64,000 nucleotides of DNA. It comes from Arthrobacter sp. CDRTa11 (lineage in GTDB: Bacteria > Actinomycetota > Actinomycetes > Actinomycetales > Micrococcaceae). The notes under the pieces are model-generated. The model did not search any database. It had not been told where the DNA came from and was given only the letters and a program-made list of their open reading frames with translations. The DNA lies in NCBI RefSeq assembly GCF_026427775.1, contig NZ_CP044532.1, positions 992,001-1,056,000 of the forward strand, written 5' to 3'. Shown here one piece after another: positions 17,241 through 25,585 of the stretch (positions are counted from its first letter, which is position 1; each line of letters begins with the position of its first letter). The position numbers and the translations under genes are program-made.

Positions 17241-17334
17241 TGTTTACTCTTGTGGTGTCGATCCATAGCCCGGATATGCCGGGGGCAGCCGGCCCTCGTG
17301 CCCCTGACGGGTGCGGCCGTGAAGAGGTAAGTGC

Positions 17335-17835
17335 ATGCGCACTCTCGTTCTGAATGCTGGATATGAACCGCTGGCGGTGATCACCTTCCGCCGGGCGCTG
17401 GTGCTTGTGCTCACGGGCAAGGCAAGCGTGGTAGCCGAAGGCGAGGATCCCGTGGTGGGGCCGCAGGAGATATTGGGCCGCCCGTCCGTGATCCTCCTGA
17501 ACCGCTACATCCGCCCCCGATACAACCAGAACACCGCGGTCAGCCGCCGCGGTGTTTTGCGTCGGGACGGACACCGCTGCGCCTACTGCGGCAAGGCAGC
17601 CCACACCATCGACCATGTTCACCCCAAATCGCGCGGAGGCGCGGATTCCTGGGAAAACCTGGTAGCTGCCTGCCTTCGCTGCAACAACCTCAAGGGAGAC
17701 CACACTCCGGGGGAAATGGGCTGGAAACTGAGGTTCACGCCTGAGCCTCCACATGGCACCATCTGGCAGATCAAGGAGCTGGAGAAGCCCACTCCGGCCT
17801 GGGACCCGTTCCTGCTGCCGGAACGCGCAGCCTGA
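17335..17835 (+). CDS. HNH endonuclease family protein
   Basis: A 166-residue protein with a C-terminal HNH nuclease fold. It has the zinc Cys pairs CAYCGK and CLRCNN, and the catalytic His region HTIDHVHPKSRGGADSWENLVAAC with Asn in the central position. The N-terminal 70 residues begin MRTLVLNAGYEPLAVITFRRA, the form widespread as a stand-alone gene in actinobacterial chromosomes. Its biological role is not established; there is no restriction or phage gene beside it. ATG 17335 has GAAGAGGTAAG ahead. Confidence 0.9.
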   Translation: MRTLVLNAGYEPLAVITFRRALVLVLTGKASVVAEGEDPVVGPQEILGRPSVILLNRYIRPRYNQNTAVSRRGVLRRDGHRCAYCGKAAHTIDHVHPKSRGGADSWENLVAACLRCNNLKGDHTPGEMGWKLRFTPEPPHGTIWQIKELEKPTPAWDPFLLPERAA

Positions 17836-17898
17836 CGCAGGCTGCCTGATGTCACCCTGCGTGATGCCTGCCTGATATCGCACCGCTAGGCTGGCAGT

Positions 17899-18504
17899 GT
17901 GGATTCAGACGTGGAATTTGACGCCGTCATTCTTGCCGGCGGACGCTCCTCAAGGCTGGGCGGCCAGCCCAAACAATGGATGACGTACCGGGGCGCAACC
18001 CTCCTTCAGCTGTCACTTGACGCTGCCCGGGGCGCTGCCGGCGTGGCGGTAGTGGGGCCAGAGGACGGTGCCTTGCCGGCCGAGGTGTTGACGTGCAGGG
18101 AGGATCCGCCGTTCGCGGGGCCTGCTGCCGCAGTAGCGGCCGGGTTGGCGGCGCTGGCGTACGCCGGAGCGCTCAAGCCATTCACGCTGGTGCTGGCATG
18201 CGACATGCCCAGGGCCGGGACTGCTGTCCAAGCCCTTCGAGACGGAATTCGCGACGGGGCCGAAGGGGTGATGGCAGTTGACCAGGATGGCCGCCGGCAG
18301 CCGCTCCTGGGGTTTTATAGCACAGCCGCGCTACAACGCTCGGTTCAAGATCTCGCCTCCCGTGGTGCCTTAATCAACGGTTCGGTGATGGCACTACTTG
18401 CTAGTCTGGACGTGCAGCTTGTCACCGTCCCGGCAGGGTCCACAGACGATGTGGATACCTGGGACGATGCCGCCGCACTTGGAGTGGCCGGCCAGGAACC
18501 GTGA
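17899..18504 (+). CDS. mobA: Molybdenum cofactor guanylyltransferase (MobA-like)
   Basis: A 201-residue nucleotidyltransferase. The opening ILAGGRSSRLGGQPKQWM is the NTP-binding loop of the MobA/CobU-like GT-A fold. CREDPPFAGPAAAVAAGL and LACDMPRAG (metal-binding Asp) follow, as in MobA enzymes that add GMP to molybdopterin. GTG at 17899 is the only good start. It heads a molybdenum cofactor group: a DUF6457 gene follows after 45 bases, then moeA. In actinobacteria this shorter MobA-like form often accompanies DUF6457. Confidence 0.88.
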   Translation: MDSDVEFDAVILAGGRSSRLGGQPKQWMTYRGATLLQLSLDAARGAAGVAVVGPEDGALPAEVLTCREDPPFAGPAAAVAAGLAALAYAGALKPFTLVLACDMPRAGTAVQALRDGIRDGAEGVMAVDQDGRRQPLLGFYSTAALQRSVQDLASRGALINGSVMALLASLDVQLVTVPAGSTDDVDTWDDAAALGVAGQEP

Positions 18505-18549
18505 CCAGGTTCCGGACCAGAGCGGCCGCAATGGAATTGGAGGCAGACA

Positions 18550-18843
18550 GTGAAGAGCCAGGATGAAACGCTGGAGGAATGGTGCAGGTCCCTGCTCCAG
18601 GCCTATGAGCTTGAGGACGTCCAGATGGACGTCAATGCGATCCTTTCGCTCGCCGGCGTGGCGGCCCACTCAGTAGTCCGGCCTGCCGCACCCCTGACAA
18701 CCTTCATTGCCGGCTTCGCTGCCGGACTTGCCTCCGGCTCAGGGCAGGCCACCGATTCGGCCTCCATGGCAGCGGCGATGGATGTGGCACGGGCCCTGGC
18801 CAAGGACTACGACGCTGAAGCCGCCGGGACTCCGGCCGAATGA
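18550..18843 (+). CDS. DUF6457 small helical protein
   Basis: A 97-residue protein. WCRSLLQAYELEDVQMDVNAILSLAGVAAHSVVRPAAPLTTFIAGFAAGLA (in parts) is the DUF6457 pattern: a helical bundle with a conserved hydrophobic Ala/Gly-rich middle. GTG at 18550 has GGAGGCAGA upstream. The stop overlaps the moeA start (ATGA), so translation is coupled. Families of this type travel with MobA/MoeA in actinobacteria; the biochemical role is unknown. Confidence 0.85.
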   Translation: MKSQDETLEEWCRSLLQAYELEDVQMDVNAILSLAGVAAHSVVRPAAPLTTFIAGFAAGLASGSGQATDSASMAAAMDVARALAKDYDAEAAGTPAE

Positions 18844-20366
18844 CTGCCGGACCCGGCGAAGAACCTGGGGATCCGGAAAAGCCTGGCGTCCCCGAAGCTC
18901 GGGAAACGCAGCAGACCACCCAAAACCAGGACTCCCTTCAGGCCCCCGAAACGCCTCAGGCCCCTGAAGCACCGCATGCAGAATCCGGCCATCTTGCCCA
19001 CACCTGGCAGGAAGCCCGGACGGCTGCCTTTGAATGTGCCACACCCATTCCTGCCGGACGCGTGCCGCTGCAGCACGCGCTGGGCAGGGTTCTGGCAGGG
19101 GATATCACTGCGCTGCACGACATGCCGCACTATGCCTCCTCCGCCATGGACGGCTGGGCTGTTAACGGCAGTGGACCCTGGATCATTGCCGAACCCGGGC
19201 AGCGGCTGGCGCCGCACCAGGCTAGTCCCATCGTGACCGGAGGCCTGATCCCGCCCGGGGCCAAGGCGGTGCTGCGCAGCGAAAGCGCGGTCCTGGGCAC
19301 GGACGACGACGGCCTGCCGATCCTGATGACCGGGGGCACGGCCCGGCCCGGTGAACCTCGGAACGGCCAGCACATCCGGAAGGCAGGCGAGGAAGCAACG
19401 GCCGGGGAAGTGTTGGTCCCCGCAGGTGTTGCCCTTAACCCGGCCCATCTGGCCCTTGCCGCGCTGGCCGGCCACGACGCGCTGCTGGTCCAGGGAAAAC
19501 CCGTGGTCAAACTCCTCCTGACAGGCTCCGAAGTGGTCACCCATGGCGTACCTGAGCCCGGCAAGGTCCGGGACACTTTCGGTCCGCAGCTCCCTGCCGT
19601 GGTGGGAATGCTCGGCGGGATCTTCGGAGGCCAGGAAAAGATCGGCGACACCTATTCTGAATGGCTGGAAGGGCTGGAAGACGTCGCTTTGCCGCCCGAA
19701 CCTCCGTCATCTCCGGAGGACGGGGCGGACGTGGCGGCGCCCGCTGTCCTGCCCGCCGACGTCGTGATCACCACCGGCGGAACGGGCCGCTCCGGGACGG
19801 ACCATCTGCGCCAGGCGGTGGCCGAACTCGGCGGGCGGCTGATCATTGACGGAATCGCCATGCGCCCCGGTCATCCCGCCGTCCTGGCCGAGCTCCCGGA
19901 CGGACGCTTTGTGCTGGGCCTGCCCGGCAATCCCCTGGCCGCCATGATGGCGTTATCCACCGTGGGTGTACCGCTGCTGGCAGCGCTTGGCCACGGAACC
20001 ATGCCCCCGGTCCAGGAGGTCCCCTGCGGAACAACTATTGAACCGGATCCGGGCCGCACCAGGCTGATGCCCTTCCGCCTGCTCTACGGCATGGCGTCTC
20101 CGGCGCAGCACACGGGACCCGGCATGATGCGGGGCCTGGCCTCCGCGCAGGGGGTGATGGTGGTGCCGCCGCACGGGGTGCAGTTGGGTGAAGCTGTGCC
20201 GGCGTTCGCGCTCCCTTGGGGACCGCCGGTTCCTGTCCCCGAGCCTGCGGGAGCGAAGTCCAAAGCCAAAGCCGGCGCCAGGACAGCGGGACGGACGGCC
20301 GGCAAGGCTGCGGCAAAGCCTGCTGCTCCGGCCGGACCTGTCGACTGGAGCGCACTGCTGGGCTGA
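18840..20366 (+). CDS. moeA: Molybdopterin molybdotransferase (MoeA)
   Basis: A 508-residue enzyme that inserts molybdate into adenylylated molybdopterin. The MoeA N-terminal domains include MPHYASSAMDGWAV, GAKAVLRSESAVLG and AGEEATAGEVLVPAG. The MoCF domain has VVITTGGTGRSGTDHLRQAV and ends with FVLGLPGNPLAAMMAL, the domain IV junction. The usual GGxSxG motif reads GGTGRSG here. The first 45 residues and the final 45 (Ala/Lys/Arg-rich, AKSKAKAGARTAGRTAGKAA) are extensions, which explains the length above the usual about 410. ATG at 18840 overlaps the DUF6457 stop. Confidence 0.9.
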   Translation: MTAGPGEEPGDPEKPGVPEARETQQTTQNQDSLQAPETPQAPEAPHAESGHLAHTWQEARTAAFECATPIPAGRVPLQHALGRVLAGDITALHDMPHYASSAMDGWAVNGSGPWIIAEPGQRLAPHQASPIVTGGLIPPGAKAVLRSESAVLGTDDDGLPILMTGGTARPGEPRNGQHIRKAGEEATAGEVLVPAGVALNPAHLALAALAGHDALLVQGKPVVKLLLTGSEVVTHGVPEPGKVRDTFGPQLPAVVGMLGGIFGGQEKIGDTYSEWLEGLEDVALPPEPPSSPEDGADVAAPAVLPADVVITTGGTGRSGTDHLRQAVAELGGRLIIDGIAMRPGHPAVLAELPDGRFVLGLPGNPLAAMMALSTVGVPLLAALGHGTMPPVQEVPCGTTIEPDPGRTRLMPFRLLYGMASPAQHTGPGMMRGLASAQGVMVVPPHGVQLGEAVPAFALPWGPPVPVPEPAGAKSKAKAGARTAGRTAGKAAAKPAAPAGPVDWSALLG

Positions 20367-20497
20367 CGCCTGCCGGGCCTGCACCGGCTGGCATCGCCAA
20401 GCAGGGCTTGCGATGATGGAGCTATGAACAGCCATCAGGGCCAATCCGGCGCGTCCGGGACTCATCTAATCCGCACAGCCAGGACGGCGGCAAGCGC

Positions 20498-21388
20498 ATG
20501 GGACGAGTGACCCAGCGCCGAAAGGTGCACAAATATGTCCTGGACGGCTCGCCCAACGCTCTCGAGTTCCCCGTCCGGCACCGCGAGGACGTGCTTGCGG
20601 TTGAAGAACCGCTGGAGATCCGGATCGGGACACTTTCCTTCTCCGTGACAATGCGGACGCCCGGTGACGACTTTGACCTGGTGGCCGGATTCCTGGTGTC
20701 CGAGGGTGTTATCTGGGAACCGGAGCAGCTGGTGTCCCTCCGGTTCTGCGCCGGTGAGGACGAAAATGGAGTCCAGACCTTCAACGTCGTGGAGGCCCAG
20801 CTCCGGCCGGACGTCCAGATACCGGAAACCGGCCGGAACGTCTACACCTCCAGTTCATGCGGCATTTGCGGCACGGATTCGATCGAAGCGGTCCACAAGT
20901 CTTCCCACTACAGCCCTGCCGCGGACACCTTGACGCTTCCCGCGGAAACCCTGGCCTCCCTGCCCGGCCGGCTTCGCGAAGCCCAGGCAGTTTTCGACGT
21001 CACCGGCGGAGTCCACGCCGCCGGCCTTTTTAGCATCAAGGACGACGGCGACGTGGAGCTTTTGTGCCTCAGGGAGGACGTGGGCCGCCACAACGCCGTG
21101 GATAAGGTGGTGGGCTGGGCCCTCCGGGAACGCCTCCTTCCGCTGTCCGGACTGGTCCTGCAGGTATCAGGACGGGCATCGTTCGAACTTGTCCAAAAGG
21201 CCGCCCTCGCCGGAATCCCCGTTCTGGCTGCCGTCAGTGCGCCTTCCAGCCTTGCCGTGGAGTTGGCGGAAGCCAGCGGCATAACCCTGGCAGGATTCAG
21301 CCGCGGCACTAGCCTGAACGTCTATGCCGGACATCAGCGGATCACTCTCCCCGCGCCCGCGCAGCTGCCAGCCGAGCTGCCGGGATAA
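20498..21388 (+). CDS. fdhD: Formate dehydrogenase accessory sulfurtransferase FdhD
   Basis: A 296-residue protein. FdhD passes sulfur from a cysteine desulfurase to the Mo-bis-MGD cofactor of formate dehydrogenase. The signature CGICGTDSIE (about residues 125-134) carries the reactive Cys loop, and FDVTGGVHAAGLF and LREDVGRHNAVDKVVGWAL are the family core. ATG at 20498 is kept: MGRVTQRRKVHKYV is a normal FdhD start. It follows moeA after a gap of about 130 bases and may have its own promoter. No formate dehydrogenase gene is in the window. Confidence 0.93.
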   Translation: MGRVTQRRKVHKYVLDGSPNALEFPVRHREDVLAVEEPLEIRIGTLSFSVTMRTPGDDFDLVAGFLVSEGVIWEPEQLVSLRFCAGEDENGVQTFNVVEAQLRPDVQIPETGRNVYTSSSCGICGTDSIEAVHKSSHYSPAADTLTLPAETLASLPGRLREAQAVFDVTGGVHAAGLFSIKDDGDVELLCLREDVGRHNAVDKVVGWALRERLLPLSGLVLQVSGRASFELVQKAALAGIPVLAAVSAPSSLAVELAEASGITLAGFSRGTSLNVYAGHQRITLPAPAQLPAELPG

Positions 21389-21453
21389 GTGCAGAACGGA
21401 GGCTGTGGCGTGGGCAACGGAGCTTGGTTATTGGACGACAGCCCGGTAGATTT

Positions 21454-21470
21454 TGTCCATCGAATGGACA
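21454..21470. promoter_or_regulatory. Inverted repeat upstream of alpha-mannosidase
   Basis: TGTCCAT, CGA, ATGGACA is a perfect 7-bp inverted repeat, 51 bases before the start codon. Its shape suits a dimeric repressor operator; no regulator gene is adjacent. Confidence 0.4.
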
Positions 21471-21520
21471 GCTTAGCCAGATCCAAGTTCTCCCGTTTCA
21501 AGCATTAAAGAGGCCAAACA

Positions 21521-24500
21521 TTGCATGACGATCGCCGGATCACGGAAGTGCGCCTGGACCGCTTTGTGCGTGAGCGGGTCATTCCCGCTGTTTACACGCG
21601 CATGGTTCCGCTGACGCTGACCAGCTGGGATGTACCGGACGAACCAGTGACTGTGATGGAGGCACTGCGGCAGGATTTCCTGCCACAGGAGCACGGCGCT
21701 GCCTGGGGCAAGCCGTGGGGTACCAAATGGCTGAGACTGCAGGGTGATGTCCCTGAATCCTGGGGAACGGAACCGGACACCGCCGTCGAAATGGTGGTGG
21801 ACCTGGGCTTCACCACGGAAATCCCGGGCTTCCAGTGTGAGGGGATAGCTTGGCGTCCTGACGGCACGATCATCAAGGCGATCTCGCCACGGAACCAGTA
21901 CATTCCGCTCAAGCTCCTGGGCAGCGGCATGGCCGTGGATTTCTATGTCGAAGCCGCAGCCAATCCGGACGTCGCGCAGGGGTGGACCTTTGCCGCCATG
22001 CCCTACGGCGATAAGGCAACGGCCGGAACGGCGCCGCAGTACAGGCTCGGCACTATCGCCATCGCGGAACTGAACCAGTCGGTGTGGGAGCTCCAGCAGG
22101 ACATCTGGACGCTGGCGGGGCTGATGCACGAGCTCCCCATGGAGCAGCCGCGCCGCCATGAAATTCTCCGGGCACTGGAACGCATGATGGACCTCATGGA
22201 CCCGGACGACATCGCCGGAACAGCAGCTGCGGGTCGCGAGGCACTCACCGAGGTGCTGTCCAGGCCTGCCTACGCCTCTGCCCACCAGTTGGTGGCCACA
22301 GGCCATGCGCACATCGATTCGGCTTGGCTGTGGCCGGTGCGGGAAACCATCCGCAAGTGCGCCAGGACCTTCTCCAACGTAGTCTCGCTGATGGACGAAA
22401 ACCCGGACTTTGTCTTCTCCTGCTCCTCGGCCCAGCAGTTCGCCTGGATGAAGGAGTTCTATCCGGAACTTTTTGGCCGCATCCGGGAGAAGGTCAAGGC
22501 GGGCCAGTTTGTCCCGGTGGGCGGCATGTGGGTCGAATCGGACACCAACATGCCGGGCGGGGAAGCGATGGCCCGCCAGTTTGTGGAGGGCAAGAGCTTC
22601 TTCCTCGCGGAGTTCGGCATCGACTGCCGGGAAGCCTGGCTCCCGGACTCGTTCGGCTACTCCGGCGCCCTGCCGCAGATCGTCAAGTCGGCCGGCAGCC
22701 GCTGGTTCCTTACGCAGAAGATCTCCTGGAACCAGCTGAACCGGATGCCCCACCACACCTTTAGCTGGGAAGGCATTGACGGCACCAGGCTGTTCACGCA
22801 CTTCCCTCCCATTGACACCTATAACTCCGAGTTAAGTGGGCGCGAACTGGCGCACGCTGAGCGCAACTACCGGGACCATGGCCGCGGAAATACGTCGCTT
22901 GTCCCATTCGGATACGGCGACGGCGGGGGCGGTCCCACCCGTGAAATGCTGGCAGCTGCAAGCCGGACGGCTGACCTGGAGGGTTCACCCAAGGTGCGCA
23001 TCGGTTCCGCCGAGAGTTTCTTTACCCAGGCAGAGGAGGAATACAAGGCGCTGCCGGTCTGGGTGGGGGAGATGTACCTCGAGCTGCACCGCGGCACCTA
23101 TACCAGCCAGGCCCGGACCAAACGCGGCAACCGCCGTAGCGAACATCTCCTCAGGGAAGCTGAACTTTGGTGCACCACCGCCGCTGTCCGGAGCGGGGGA
23201 TCCTTCCCGTATCCCGCGGCCGAGCTCAAGCGGCTCTGGCGGCTGGTGCTGATGCACCAGTTCCACGACATCCTGCCGGGCAGCTCCATTGCCTGGGTGC
23301 ACCAGGACGCCGAGCGGAATTACTCGGCCATCGCCTCCGGTTTGGAGGATCTCATTGCCAGGGCCGCTGCGTCGGTGCTCGGTTCCGGATCCCGCGAGTT
23401 CCTCCTGAACGCCGCGCCCCACGCCCGCCACGGGGTTCCTGCCCTGGGCGCCGCAGAACCAGCCGCCCCGCCCCTGCCCGGGGGGGTGTCCCCGGCGGCG
23501 GGTGGCTACGTCCTGGACAACGGGATTGTCAGGGCGGTGCTGGATGGCAACGGATTGATCGTGTCCCTGACGGACTACGCCACGGGCCGGGAAGCCATTG
23601 CGTCAGGCCAACGGGGCAACCTGTTGGAACTGCACCGCGATACGCCCAATGAATGGGATGCCTGGGACATCGATGAGTTCTACCGGCGCAACGTCACAGC
23701 CCTGACTGATGTCACGGCTGTGAGGCTGGAACAGGAGGGCCAGACTCCCGTCGTCGTTGTGGAGCGCCTGGCTGGATCTTCTCCCGTGACCCAGCGGATC
23801 ATGCTTGAGGCCGGCAGCGACTCCCTGTCCATCACCACCACCGTCGATTGGCAGGAACGCGAGAAGCTCCTCAAGCTGGGCTTTGCCCTGGATGTCCGGG
23901 CGGACCGTTCAGCATCCGAGACGCAGTTTGGCCACGTGTTCCGTCCCACCCACGTCAACACGTCCTGGGAGGCTGCGAAGTTCGAAATCTGCGCCCACCG
24001 CTGGATTCATGTTGCAGAGCCCGGCTACGGCGTCGCCATCTCGAACTCTTCCAGCTATGGGCACGACGTCACCAGGAGCATTAGGGAGGACGACGGCGGG
24101 ACCACCACTACCGTGCGGCTCTCACTCTTGCGGGCGCCCAAGTTCCCGGACCCAGCGGCGGACCGCGGACGGCACGAACTGACGGTGACCATCCGTCCCG
24201 GCGCCGGCATCGCGGAGGCAATCGAGGAGGGGTACCGCACCAACCTGCCGCCACGGGTGATACGTGGCGGCCAGGCAGTGGAACCCCTGTTTACTGTGGG
24301 CAATCCCGCCCTGGTCATTGAGGCTGTCAAGCTTGCCGAGGACGGCTCGGGTGATGTGATCGTCCGGCTCTACGAATCCCTGGGGCAGAGATCGGCAGGG
24401 TTGCTCACAGCAAATTTCCCGGTCACGGCCGTCCACTCCACGGACCTGCTGGAACGGCAGGCAGACGCACCAGGAATTACGGTAACAGGGCCGGACTCCG

Positions 24501-24553
24501 TGGATCTAAGCCTGCGCCCCTTCCAACTGGTGACCTTAAGGTTCGTGCGCTAA
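21521..24553 (+). CDS. Glycoside hydrolase family 38 alpha-mannosidase
   Basis: A 1010-residue cytoplasmic-type retaining alpha-mannosidase with no signal peptide. The N-terminal ancillary domain is at about 1-255. The GH38 catalytic domain has GHAHIDSAWLWPVRET (zinc ligands His and Asp, about residues 260-275), QFVPVGGMWVESDTNMPGGE, and AWLPDSFGYSGALPQI with the Asp nucleophile (about 376). The following mannosidase middle domain has LMHQFHDILPGSSI, and the C-terminal beta domain runs to the end. It would hydrolyse alpha-mannosides taken up or formed in the cell. The start is TTG at 21521, with AAAGAGG upstream. It is a single gene with an inverted repeat upstream. A 17-base direct repeat straddles its stop codon. 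Confidence 0.93.
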   Translation: MHDDRRITEVRLDRFVRERVIPAVYTRMVPLTLTSWDVPDEPVTVMEALRQDFLPQEHGAAWGKPWGTKWLRLQGDVPESWGTEPDTAVEMVVDLGFTTEIPGFQCEGIAWRPDGTIIKAISPRNQYIPLKLLGSGMAVDFYVEAAANPDVAQGWTFAAMPYGDKATAGTAPQYRLGTIAIAELNQSVWELQQDIWTLAGLMHELPMEQPRRHEILRALERMMDLMDPDDIAGTAAAGREALTEVLSRPAYASAHQLVATGHAHIDSAWLWPVRETIRKCARTFSNVVSLMDENPDFVFSCSSAQQFAWMKEFYPELFGRIREKVKAGQFVPVGGMWVESDTNMPGGEAMARQFVEGKSFFLAEFGIDCREAWLPDSFGYSGALPQIVKSAGSRWFLTQKISWNQLNRMPHHTFSWEGIDGTRLFTHFPPIDTYNSELSGRELAHAERNYRDHGRGNTSLVPFGYGDGGGGPTREMLAAASRTADLEGSPKVRIGSAESFFTQAEEEYKALPVWVGEMYLELHRGTYTSQARTKRGNRRSEHLLREAELWCTTAAVRSGGSFPYPAAELKRLWRLVLMHQFHDILPGSSIAWVHQDAERNYSAIASGLEDLIARAAASVLGSGSREFLLNAAPHARHGVPALGAAEPAAPPLPGGVSPAAGGYVLDNGIVRAVLDGNGLIVSLTDYATGREAIASGQRGNLLELHRDTPNEWDAWDIDEFYRRNVTALTDVTAVRLEQEGQTPVVVVERLAGSSPVTQRIMLEAGSDSLSITTTVDWQEREKLLKLGFALDVRADRSASETQFGHVFRPTHVNTSWEAAKFEICAHRWIHVAEPGYGVAISNSSSYGHDVTRSIREDDGGTTTTVRLSLLRAPKFPDPAADRGRHELTVTIRPGAGIAEAIEEGYRTNLPPRVIRGGQAVEPLFTVGNPALVIEAVKLAEDGSGDVIVRLYESLGQRSAGLLTANFPVTAVHSTDLLERQADAPGITVTGPDSVDLSLRPFQLVTLRFVR

Positions 24554-24573
24554 AGGAAGGTTCGTGCGCTAAA
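24538..24573 (+). repeat. 17-bp tandem direct repeat across the mannosidase stop
   Basis: AAGGTTCGTGCGCTAAA occurs at 24538-24554 and again at 24557-24573, two bases apart. The first copy encodes the last residues KVR and stop; the second is non-coding. It looks like a small local duplication. Confidence 0.85.
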
Positions 24574-24859
24574 AAGGTACCGGGCGGACCTGCCGCGGCA
24601 GGCCGGCGGGCCCCATCACATCGGGGTTGCACTGTTTGCTTTGGTGCGCCGTGATGCGGCAGGTGCCGTTAAACAGGCTGAGTGGGGGCGGTCCCCAACG
24701 GCCGCCACCACTCATCCCCCCAAGATGTGCAAAGGACCGTTGAGGCCTAAACGTCCAAGAATTTATCCCCGTTCGAAAACGCTCCGGCCCCGCCTTCACA
24801 CATTCATGATTGTTTCACATTCTAATGATTTTGTGAACTGATGAAGGTTGCCCGGCGGT
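24554..24859. other. Convergent intergenic region, no gene seen
   Basis: About 300 bases between converging genes. It contains the palindrome CCTGCCGCGGCAGG (24589-24602), a possible terminator stem without a T-tract, and an AT-richer stretch near 24770-24840 with no coding signal. The short open frames here have no RBS or recognisable sequence. Confidence 0.5.
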
Positions 24860-25585
24860 TTAAGTCCTTGCGGGCACCACAGTGCGTCCGTACCGGATCC
24901 TTGCCGCCCAGATCAGCCCGAGCCCCACCACAAAGCACAGGACAGCGGTGTAATTGATGATGAACTCGGCGGTGCCCCACTGCGGCGGCACCAGCGGGAA
25001 CAGCAGCGTCAGGGCGATAGCCATGGCTCCCGCCGCCAGCAGGAAGGCCGCGAACCGCACCATGCCGGGAAGGCTGCTCCTGACCGCCCTCACCATGGCA
25101 GGCAGCAAGGCAAGGGAGGCATAAGCGGGGTAGGCGCGGCCGGCGGCGCCGTAAAGCTCAGCCAAAACCCCGTTACGGGCGTCCTTGCCGGATACGGCGG
25201 CCATGCCTGCCGAGGAGCCTGCGGTATCCATCATCAGGAACAGCACCAGCACCGCGGCGGAGATCAGCGCCAGGACACTGATACCGATCCGGCCCGTGAT
25301 GAACCGATGCCCTTCGGCAGCCCCGAAACCCTTGGTTACTCGGATGCCCACGAAAAAGATGGCCGCAAAGATGATGTAGCGGAGGATGAGGTTTGCCACG
25401 TTGATGCCGCCCAAAGCCTGATCGATGGCAACGTACGGTGCTTCAATGCTGAGCAGGATGGCCACGGTCAGGAGCGCGAAGATGTAGAAGACGGCCCGGT
25501 TCTGCCCCCGCAGTGCACTGGGAATCCGGGCCGCTGCGGTGACGGCGCACAAGGCGAGCGTTGACCACTGAAGGATTTCGATCAT
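24860..25585 (-). CDS. Seven-helix membrane protein (MAB_1171c-like)
   Basis: A 241-residue integral membrane protein with about seven hydrophobic segments (around residues 4-20, 32-50, 62-80, 98-120, 150-165, 175-195, 208-230). The pattern resembles the family NCBI names MAB_1171c putative transporter, which sits beside HTH regulators in actinobacteria; I base this on topology and context, so family membership is tentative, and this one is shorter than the members I recall. The start ATG at 25585 overlaps the stop of the upstream HTH gene (ATGA), so the two are translationally coupled. The substrate and role are unknown. Confidence 0.75.
   Translation of the reverse strand: MIEILQWSTLALCAVTAAARIPSALRGQNRAVFYIFALLTVAILLSIEAPYVAIDQALGGINVANLILRYIIFAAIFFVGIRVTKGFGAAEGHRFITGRIGISVLALISAAVLVLFLMMDTAGSSAGMAAVSGKDARNGVLAELYGAAGRAYPAYASLALLPAMVRAVRSSLPGMVRFAAFLLAAGAMAIALTLLFPLVPPQWGTAEFIINYTAVLCFVVGLGLIWAARIRYGRTVVPART

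Noticed and set aside
21473..22801. 442-codon open frame antisense to the alpha-mannosidase
   Set aside because: It lies wholly opposite a clear GH38 gene, has no family resemblance and arises from high GC in the third codon position.
24569..24799. Small minus-strand gene in the gap after alpha-mannosidase
   Set aside because: Low-quality composition, no ribosome site, no hydrophobic or domain pattern.
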